From Pyxidicoccus parkwaysis (GTDB lineage: Bacteria > Myxococcota > Myxococcia > Myxococcales > Myxococcaceae), in the NCBI RefSeq assembly GCF_017301735.1, contig NZ_CP071090.1:12941001-13005000 (forward strand): DNA of 64,000 nucleotides, read 5' to 3'. The position numbers and the translations under genes are program-made. Below the pieces are notes generated by a model that did no database searches, was not told where the DNA came from, and saw only the letters and a program-made list of their open reading frames with translations. Below, one piece after another: positions 25,806 through 32,632 of the stretch (its first letter is position 1; every line of letters begins with the position of its first letter).

Positions 25806-26297
25806 TCAGGTGGTGGCGGGGAGCGCCAGACCCGACTTCTTCAGGGCGGCAATCGTCTCGGCCGCCAGGGCCTCGGTCTTGCCCGCGAGCGCGCCGACGA
25901 CCTTCATGAGCAGGTCGACGATGGCCACGATGTGCTCGATGCCCGCGTTCACGAAGTCGACGATGACGTTGAGGAAGCGCTTCGCCGTCTCCGCGAAGCT
26001 CTGCGCGCTGGACGGCAACAGGTCCAGCGTGGATGCGACCACGTCCCGGCCCGCCGTGATGACATCCTTGATGCCGTTGAGCACCTTCGGGTCGGTCAAC
26101 TGCTTCACGACGCCCGTCACCGAGTCGAGCACGTTGCTCAGCGTGGTCTGCACCGCGTTCAGGATGACCGTGGGCAGCTGCTTGAGAACGTCCTTGAAAC
26201 CCTGGCTGGTGACGGCCGTGTACAGCTTGTACAGCGCCTGCTCGATCTTGATCGCCGTATTGTCGACCGTTGCGAGCACCGTGGATGCGTCCGGCAT
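25806..26297 (-). CDS. Helical protein at the head of the tail cluster, unknown
   Basis: 163 residues of amphipathic and partly hydrophobic helices (KRFLNVIVDFVNAGIEHIV, LLMKVVGALAG) with no signal peptide. No family recognised. ATG 26297 has AGGG 8 bases upstream and is preferred over an in-frame start 19 codons earlier. It is the first gene of the cluster, 182 bases ahead of the sheath. It might be a structural accessory, a membrane-active cargo or a release factor; the sequence does not say. Confidence 0.55.
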   Translation of the reverse strand: MPDASTVLATVDNTAIKIEQALYKLYTAVTSQGFKDVLKQLPTVILNAVQTTLSNVLDSVTGVVKQLTDPKVLNGIKDVITAGRDVVASTLDLLPSSAQSFAETAKRFLNVIVDFVNAGIEHIVAIVDLLMKVVGALAGKTEALAAETIAALKKSGLALPATT

Positions 26298-27287
26298 ACG
26301 AACACCCTTTTCAGGAAGGAATGACGTCGAGCAGCTCGGAAATCCGTGAGGCAACTGTGCTGTCAGAATCCGTACACACAGTAAGGCCGCCTCTCGTCGC
26401 TATGCAAGCCTATTCACGCTATTCGGGTATTGGCTGCGGAAGATGTTACCGAGGCGTTCCGGTGAGACGCTCCGCGTCGGCGTACCCATGGAGTCGCCTG
26501 TAGCAGTTGGCCTCTTTCGCGAGGGCGCGCTCCATGACGCAGGGCTCCGCCGGGAAGCGCGGGTCCTGGCGCCGTCGGCCGCAGTGGCCCCCGATACTGG
26601 TGGCGTGAAGCGCGGCTCGTCCGTGGAGACGTCCACCGAAATGCGCGTGACACTTCACGGAAGTCGGACAGGGGGCTCTGTCGAGGGGAGGGCTGGAGCA
26701 GAGGGGCCGTGGCGGAGTGGTCTGCTCCCCGATTTTCGGACCCACTGGAGCGGAGAGGGCTCTTTCGGCCAGGAACCAGGTGGGTCGCGAGGAAGAGCCG
26801 GTTGACCGGCGAGCGTTGGGTTCACGTTCCGCGGGAGGCGGAGACTCCTGCCGCTGCTGGGGGACGTCGCGCGAGAGCACGGCCTCACAGCGCAGCGGCT
26901 TTCCCGGTGGCGGCATGACGCTCAGCGCCATCAGGGGCGCTCGGGATGGCCCCCGGTGCCCGCGGCTTCGCTACGGAGCGTCCGGCTTCTCGCGCGCGGC
27001 TCGTTCACGATGTTCCCAGCCCAAGGCGTTCAGGAACGAGCCAGCTTGATATGTGCCGAAGCTACGTCGCACATGGACGCGCCACGTGCGAGTCATTGAG
27101 TCGCAGGATGTGCTTTCGAGCGAATACAGACAACAGGCCTGGGTGTGATTGGGGGTATTCCGGCACATGGCGGGAAATGCCCTGACGCAAGACGGCGCTG
27201 TTTATCAATTCCCGAGGACGATGTTCACGTGGTGTCCGTCTGTTCTTTCTGGCATTCTTTCGCCTCCCACACCCAGGAGGACATTCC
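26298..27287. other. Long intergenic region between tail cluster and lipoprotein gene
   Basis: About 990 bases between divergent genes. Several short open frames exist on both strands, but none has a Shine-Dalgarno sequence, recognisable domain or coding-like composition. It should hold the tail-cluster promoter (minus strand, left end) and the promoter for the 27288 gene (right end). No clear promoter or terminator could be assigned. Confidence 0.5.
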
Positions 27288-27587
27288 ATGAAGTACTGGC
27301 TGCTCGTGATGTTGCTGCCTCTCTTCCTGTTGCTCGGAGCTTGTGGCGGCGTTGTGGAAGGGGATGAAGTTGGCGGGCCTCCCACCGGCACACTTCGTCA
27401 GGAACTGACGCCGTGCCTGATGGATTGCTACCAGGCGCAGGGGTGTGACATCTACGACGTGCCCTGCCAGGTGGCGTGCCGCAACAGCTGTGCCTATTGC
27501 GAGAACTCGCTATGCCAGGACATTTGCATGACAGCAGGGTCGAGCTCGGAGGAGTGCCTCAGCTGCATCAATACCTGCATGCAGTGA
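27288..27587 (+). CDS. Cys-rich secreted lipoprotein
   Basis: 99 residues. A classic signal peptide ends in lipobox LLGAC, with lipidation expected at Cys19. The rest carries Cys pairs (CLMDCYQAQGCD, CQVACRNSC, CENSLCQDIC, CLSCINTC), likely disulfide-bonded in the envelope. Strong AGGAGG Shine-Dalgarno sequence. The segment after the lipobox, GACGGVVEGDE, is shared with the lipoprotein at 59049 (GACGGVMTGDE), so the two may be distant paralogs. Function unknown. Confidence 0.85.
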   Translation: MKYWLLVMLLPLFLLLGACGGVVEGDEVGGPPTGTLRQELTPCLMDCYQAQGCDIYDVPCQVACRNSCAYCENSLCQDICMTAGSSSEECLSCINTCMQ

Positions 27588-27990
27588 TGAAGAACCGTTA
27601 ACCTCACGGCACGGGGCGGCCAGAATGGAGCGCGGCCGCCTTGCGCTGCTTCCGGTGCGGTGTGCGCTCCCGCCTCGGGTGACACCCGCCTCGAGCCCCA
27701 GGGCCGTGAAAGAGGGCGGCACGTCTGATGAATGGGCGCCACGGCGGGGCCTCGTGCCTCCGGCGTCCATGCCCTCGGGGGGCTACATGGATTGCTGCGC
27801 TGTCTCACGGACCGGTTGGCGTGGCGTCGTGCTGTCCGCCCTGCTGGTGCTCGTGGGGCTGGCTGGCGTGCTACCTGGCGACGCGCGCCGCGCCGCGAGC
27901 GCCTTGTCTCGTGTGCGTCAGGAACAGTTGCCCTGGGAGTGCACCTCCGTCACCGTGGAGGAACTGACGCGGCACGCGAGGGCTCGACGA

Positions 27991-28494
27991 ATGCAGGCAA
28001 CGAGAAGGCAGCTGACCTTGTTTGTGCCAGGGCCTCTTGCCGAGGAGATAGAGGCTGTCCGGCACGTGGTGGACCCGGTGCAGAAGCGGCTCATCCCTGC
28101 TCACGTGACTCTGTGCAGGGAGGACGAGCTCGGCGGGCGCTCCGAAGGAGAGCTCGACGCCCTCCTCGTGGCGCCTCACCTGAAGCCGGTGACCTTGCGG
28201 TTTGGCGAGCCGGAAGCCTTCTATGAGCACGGAATCGTGATGTATTGCATTGAAGGGCTCGAGGACTTTCAAGCGCTACGCCAGTCGATTCTCGGGGCCC
28301 ACGGCCTCAAGGTGCACCGGCCCCACCTCACGCTCGCGCATCCCCGCAACCCACGGGCCCCGGGCAACGCGTTGGAGCGCGCCGCGGGACTGCGCAGCCT
28401 GCCGCCAATCACTTTCAAGACCCTCTGCCTCATCGAGCAGACAGCGGGCAGTCCGTGGCAGGTGCTTCGCTCGGTCGAGCTATCAGCCTCGTAG
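27991..28494 (+). CDS. 2H phosphoesterase (2'-5' RNA ligase-like)
   Basis: 167 residues with two His-x-Thr motifs, His38/Thr40 (IPAHVTLC) and His112/Thr114 (RPHLTLAHPR), the defining catalytic pair of the 2H superfamily. Members hydrolyse 2',5' or cyclic phosphodiester bonds in RNA and nucleotides, so a link to RNA repair or nucleotide signalling is possible but not shown. ATG 27991 has GAGGG 8 bases upstream. A longer in-frame extension to 27625 exists but its composition is not convincing. Confidence 0.8.
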   Translation: MQATRRQLTLFVPGPLAEEIEAVRHVVDPVQKRLIPAHVTLCREDELGGRSEGELDALLVAPHLKPVTLRFGEPEAFYEHGIVMYCIEGLEDFQALRQSILGAHGLKVHRPHLTLAHPRNPRAPGNALERAAGLRSLPPITFKTLCLIEQTAGSPWQVLRSVELSAS

Positions 28495-28779
28495 CAATGC
28501 GACAGCCCGTCTGAAACCAGTGAGAGGCGTTCCTCATGGCATGGGCGGGCCTCGATGCATGTGGGGGCCCACGAGATGCCAGCGTCTCCCGGGGACGCAC
28601 GCGCCTTCCGCCCGGACGCAGCTTCATCTCCGCGCGCGTCACCCACCCGGGCAATCCCCCGATGTTCACTGGGTTCCGGCTTTCACGAGATGCTGGTGCA
28701 CGACGTGCAAGGGCCTCCGCGCACGTGGCGCACCCCCACCGACGTGGGAGGAAGTGGACGCCACGGTTCGAGGCCCCTC

Positions 28780-29814
28780 ATGTGCACCGACTTCCTCATC
28801 ACCGGCAATGACACGCGCGCCGCCCCCACGCCCATCGCCGTCAATGGCCGCAGCATGGAGTTCGGAGCCGACCTGGGCTCGCAGCTCCTGGTCCACGCGC
28901 CGGGCGAGTCCTTCCACTCTCTGGCGCCCGACCTCAAGCAGGGGCTGAAGTGGACGTCGAAGTATGGCTACGTCGGCCTCACCGCCCTGAGCAAGGACGT
29001 CATCGTGGATGGCCTCAACACGGCGGGCCTGTCCGTGGGCGCGCTGTGGGCGCCGGGCTCCACCTATCCGAAGGTGAGCAAGTCGTCACAGGCCCTGGCG
29101 CTGGTGAACTTCGTGAATTGGGCACTGGGGACATGCGCGACGGTGGCGGACGTGAAGACCGCGCTCACGAGCGGCGACGTACAGGTCTGGGAGGGTGACC
29201 TGCTGGCGAAGCTGCTCCCGCTGCACTTCCCCGTGCACGACGCCGCGGGCAACAGCATCGTGGTGGAGTTCACCAACGGGCAGCTCAACGTCTACGACAA
29301 CCCCGTCGGCGTCTGCACGAACGACCCGCCGTTCCCCGTGCAGCTCCAGAACCTGGGCGGGTTCTCCAACCTGTCGCCCTGGGACTCGAAGGGCACGGAG
29401 CTGGGCAGCGAGTTCTTCAAGCCCGCGGGCCATGGCAGCGGCATGCGCGGCCTGCCGGGAGACTCCACGCCCCCGGCGCGCTTCGTCCGCGCCGCGTATC
29501 TCAAGCAGTACTCGCAGCCGCTCGTCACCGCGGCGGATGCCACCACGCTCGCCTTCCACCTGCTCAACGCGGTGGACATCCCGCTGGGCACGAGCCGCTC
29601 CACCAACGCGCTCAACAAGGAGGAGGTGGACTACACGCAGTGGGTCGTCGTGAAGGACCTGGTCGCGAAGACGCTGTCCGTGCGCTTCTACGTCAACCCG
29701 CTCGTGTACTCCGTCAACCTGAACACGCTCGACTTCAGCGGCGCCGCCGGGAAGCCGTTCCCCGTTCCGACCTCGCCCACCAGCATCGACCTCACCGAGA
29801 AGCTGTCGAGCTGA
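28780..29814 (+). CDS. Choloylglycine hydrolase / penicillin V acylase family Ntn hydrolase
   Basis: 344 residues starting MCTDF, so Cys2 becomes the N-terminal nucleophile after Met removal. Family signposts are RSMEFG at 24-29, the VYDNPVGVCTNDPPF segment, and the hallmark GLPGDSTPPARFVRAAY with its catalytic Arg. The family cleaves linear amide bonds of bile salts, penicillin V or N-acyl-homoserine lactones; the substrate cannot be predicted. An in-frame extension upstream of Cys2 is rejected because it would bury the nucleophile and has no signal peptide. GAGG lies 8 bases before the ATG. No clear partner gene is adjacent. Confidence 0.88.
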   Translation: MCTDFLITGNDTRAAPTPIAVNGRSMEFGADLGSQLLVHAPGESFHSLAPDLKQGLKWTSKYGYVGLTALSKDVIVDGLNTAGLSVGALWAPGSTYPKVSKSSQALALVNFVNWALGTCATVADVKTALTSGDVQVWEGDLLAKLLPLHFPVHDAAGNSIVVEFTNGQLNVYDNPVGVCTNDPPFPVQLQNLGGFSNLSPWDSKGTELGSEFFKPAGHGSGMRGLPGDSTPPARFVRAAYLKQYSQPLVTAADATTLAFHLLNAVDIPLGTSRSTNALNKEEVDYTQWVVVKDLVAKTLSVRFYVNPLVYSVNLNTLDFSGAAGKPFPVPTSPTSIDLTEKLSS

Positions 29815-29944
29815 GCGCCCGTCCCAGGGAAGCAGGCGTTTCATCCGACGGGCTGCGTGTTGATGCTGCGGACGACACGCAGTTCCGTGGACGCTATGGA
29901 GGGCGACTGGGTCTACAGGATGTTGCCCGCGCTAACCGGATGGC

Positions 29945-32551
29945 TCAACGCCGCTTCTGCGGGGCGATTACACGGTCGAGCTGCTTGGTGACCTCCAACC
30001 ATGCGGAGTCTTTGTTCTTGTGCGCGCTGATGGGTTTGTCGTCGGGCTGAATCGCCTGGATCTTACCCAGCTCCAGCTTGTCGTAGCGACACGGACGAAT
30101 CACGACAGGCACAACTTCGCACTCCCCTGCGTCGCGCCGCTCCATCACGCGAGGAAGTTCCTGCTCCATGCAATATGAGGAGCGGATGAAGTCGTTGCTC
30201 AGAAGCAGAATGACGATTCGGGCCCAGCTTAGACGGGTCAGGATTTCGTCCTCCCAGGTCTGCCCCGGCGCGACGAGCTCATCAGCCTGTACCTCCAGCT
30301 CGCCTTTGCGCTCGTACGGAACCAGTGCCGCACGGAGTTGGTCCAGAAAGCGCCAATCCTTACGTGCGTAGCTGATGAATACCGGGAGCGAATCACGCCC
30401 AAGGATTTGATCGTAGTCGGGGAGACGGAGTTTTCCCACATCGATAAGCTTTGCGCGCGGGGCTCCCGGAAGATCGACACCATCCAGAAGCTCTTTCACT
30501 GAGAAGTCGCGTAGCTCGTCGCCAATCTCTACTGCAATCTTAGCTCGCTCTGTGCGCTCGTATTTGAGCAGCAGCTCATGCTTTACGACGGCATCCGGGA
30601 ATCCGGGAATCGGCACGTACTCGGTAACAGGCAGCTTCTCGTAGCTCTTATGAATTCGTTCGAAGTGCTCACGGATGATGCCGAGCATCTCGCGACGGCC
30701 GTTGCCAATGCCATCCACACGAACGGTGATGGCTCGGCCCTGTACATCGCCTCGGACCAGCGCTCGACAGTTGGCTCGCTCCAGTACGACCCCCGTGCGC
30801 CAGGCATGTTTGGGCTCGCGGTGGACATAGGTCTCGACGATGAAGCGAGGTAGCAGCCCCTCTGGCAAGACCGAATCGTAGCGATAGATGAAACCGAGGC
30901 ACTTATCCGGCTGAAACTGTGCATCGAGGTTCGGCTCCTCCTTCGTGAGCAACTCAGGAATGAGGTACTTCTCACCCTTCTCATCGAGCGGGTGGCACAG
31001 CCGGAACTTGCGCATCAGCGCTAGAAGGAATCGGTGAAGTTCCTTCGGATACGTCTTCGCTGGCAGCACTTGCTCGAATGCATGAATCGTGAATCTGCCA
31101 TTGGCGTCTCGCAGCACGGGTGAGTTGAGCATCTCGTAGATGCCCTTGGTTACCCACTGGGGATTCAGCACGCCGAAGTCGCGTAGCGTCTCGTCCGCAC
31201 GGTAGGAGAGCATCAGCCCCAAGTCATGCAGGCTCTCGGCCAGCGACTCCTGATCCTTACTGTCGGCGATGCCCCAGTCTACACAGAAGGCGAGGAAGTC
31301 ATCGAATGTCATCCAACTCTTCTTTTTCTGGGGCAGCTCCTCCTTGACGAAACGCCATGCCGAAGGCCATGCAGCCCTGAGCCCAGGCAGGCTCGTGGCA
31401 AGCTCACGGAGGTGCTCACGTAGAGCGTCGATGCCATGTCCGGTAGAGCTGTCCGTCTCCGCGAAGACGAGGTTCTGGCCATACTTCTCGCGCAAGAGTT
31501 TCCGGTTCAGCTCGAAGTGATAGTCACTCCACTTGTGCAGCAGCACGATGATTGGCACATCTCCAGCGAATGATCGCACCATGGACAGCCAATACTCCGC
31601 ATCGCGATCTACCGTGTCCTCGCGACCAGAGATGAGTACCAAATAGAGCGCCCGCTCGGTCATGAAGAACCGATGCGTTCCGTGCATGATCTCCTGCCCA
31701 CCAAAATCCCAGATGTGAGCGCGCACAGCATCGTCGCCAATTCTAGTTTCCCACTGAGTGATCTTGATGCCCGGGGTGCGTTTGAATTCCTTGTATCTGT
31801 CTGTGATTAGTCGATGGACGAGTGTCGTTTTCCCGACTCCACCTCGTCCTACGAGGATTAACTTGAATTCATTCAGCGGCTTGCTTGTTCCGGGGATTGA
31901 AGTGCGAAAGTAGTAACTGAGAATTCGGCGGGAATTTCCTGTCTTGAGAATCTCGACAGGAATGCTGAGTGCCTGGTTTTTTTCTAGGCGCAATATGTTC
32001 AGGGAGTATGATTCGAGGAGTGATAAAGGAATTGTGGTGAGGTGATTGTTTTTCAGGTCGAGGGTTTCGAGATTCTGTAGTTCTCCGATCCAGTCGGGAA
32101 GGGTGGTTATTCTATTGCTAAATAGAACAAGGGTTTCTAGGTTTCGAAGTCCGCGAATCCAGCTGGGAACTTCCGTCAACTTTGAGCCAACAAGTGCCAG
32201 TCTTTTGAGGCTGCTTAGCCTCCCTAGTTCTTCCTGTGCCAAGGATGGGAGGACGCCGATAATCAGTAAGGTGTCAAGACGCTCTAGTCGGATGATGCTT
32301 GCCGGAAATGCCTGAAGTCCGTCTTCGCGTATTCCCAAGAAGCGTAGTTGCGTCAGTTCGCCTATCCACTCGGGAAGATGGGTGATGTTGTTTTGGCCTA
32401 TTTCGAGCGTTTCAAGCCAATTTAGGGCGCGTAGGCTCTCGGGAAGGGCGCGCAAGCCTAGACCAGTGAGACTCAGCGTCGGTGCGCGCTTTTTGATGCA
32501 TTCGGTGATTAGGTGCTCGGCTTTGGTGCGATCTTCCTGCGGTTTTTCCAT
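29945..32551 (-). CDS. LRR - ROC - COR - TIR protein (ROCO immune-like)
   Basis: 868 residues. An N-terminal leucine-rich repeat block (about 25-210) has LxxLPEWIGEL-type units. A Ras-like ROC GTPase follows, with P-loop GRGGVGKTT from residue 235 (Lys241) and switch II DFGGQE; the NKxD-type motif appears as HKWSD. A COR dimerisation region comes next, and a C-terminal TIR domain runs from about residue 723 (PVFISYARKDW), with a possible catalytic Glu in SSYCMEQE. TIR domains usually act as NAD+-degrading or signalling enzymes in phage defence. The first ~260 codons are clearly AT-richer than neighbouring genes, hinting at acquired DNA. It follows the TIR-NB-TPR gene on the same strand with an 81-base gap. 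Confidence 0.9.
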   Translation of the reverse strand: MEKPQEDRTKAEHLITECIKKRAPTLSLTGLGLRALPESLRALNWLETLEIGQNNITHLPEWIGELTQLRFLGIREDGLQAFPASIIRLERLDTLLIIGVLPSLAQEELGRLSSLKRLALVGSKLTEVPSWIRGLRNLETLVLFSNRITTLPDWIGELQNLETLDLKNNHLTTIPLSLLESYSLNILRLEKNQALSIPVEILKTGNSRRILSYYFRTSIPGTSKPLNEFKLILVGRGGVGKTTLVHRLITDRYKEFKRTPGIKITQWETRIGDDAVRAHIWDFGGQEIMHGTHRFFMTERALYLVLISGREDTVDRDAEYWLSMVRSFAGDVPIIVLLHKWSDYHFELNRKLLREKYGQNLVFAETDSSTGHGIDALREHLRELATSLPGLRAAWPSAWRFVKEELPQKKKSWMTFDDFLAFCVDWGIADSKDQESLAESLHDLGLMLSYRADETLRDFGVLNPQWVTKGIYEMLNSPVLRDANGRFTIHAFEQVLPAKTYPKELHRFLLALMRKFRLCHPLDEKGEKYLIPELLTKEEPNLDAQFQPDKCLGFIYRYDSVLPEGLLPRFIVETYVHREPKHAWRTGVVLERANCRALVRGDVQGRAITVRVDGIGNGRREMLGIIREHFERIHKSYEKLPVTEYVPIPGFPDAVVKHELLLKYERTERAKIAVEIGDELRDFSVKELLDGVDLPGAPRAKLIDVGKLRLPDYDQILGRDSLPVFISYARKDWRFLDQLRAALVPYERKGELEVQADELVAPGQTWEDEILTRLSWARIVILLLSNDFIRSSYCMEQELPRVMERRDAGECEVVPVVIRPCRYDKLELGKIQAIQPDDKPISAHKNKDSAWLEVTKQLDRVIAPQKRR

Positions 32552-32591
32552 GAGTGTGGTTTGTGTGTTTTGAGTTTGTCGTTGTTGTGTG
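32552..32591 (-). other. A/C-rich leader without Shine-Dalgarno before the ROCO gene
   Basis: The ~40 bases before the ATG at 32551, read on the minus strand, are almost free of G (ACACAACAACGACAAACTCA, then AAACACACAAACCACACTC). There is no purine-rich Shine-Dalgarno sequence. Such an unstructured leader is unusual in a genome where most genes here have GGAGG-like sites, and could allow S1-dependent or regulated initiation. Confidence 0.5.
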
Positions 32592-32632
32592 GGGGCATTT
32601 GTGCTCGAGATTGCCTAGTTCTTCGCCAGCCC

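Noticed and set aside
9172-26297. Classification as a classic Afp/PVC-type eCIS
   Set aside because: No AAA+ ATPase, no multiple tube or sheath genes and no PAAR were found in the window, so the narrower description 'contractile tail-like cluster' is used.
27625-27990. N-terminal extension of the 2H phosphoesterase with a hydrophobic stretch
   Set aside because: ATG 27991 has a better ribosome site and begins at the conserved domain. The extension is Pro/Arg-rich with a poorly placed hydrophobic segment.
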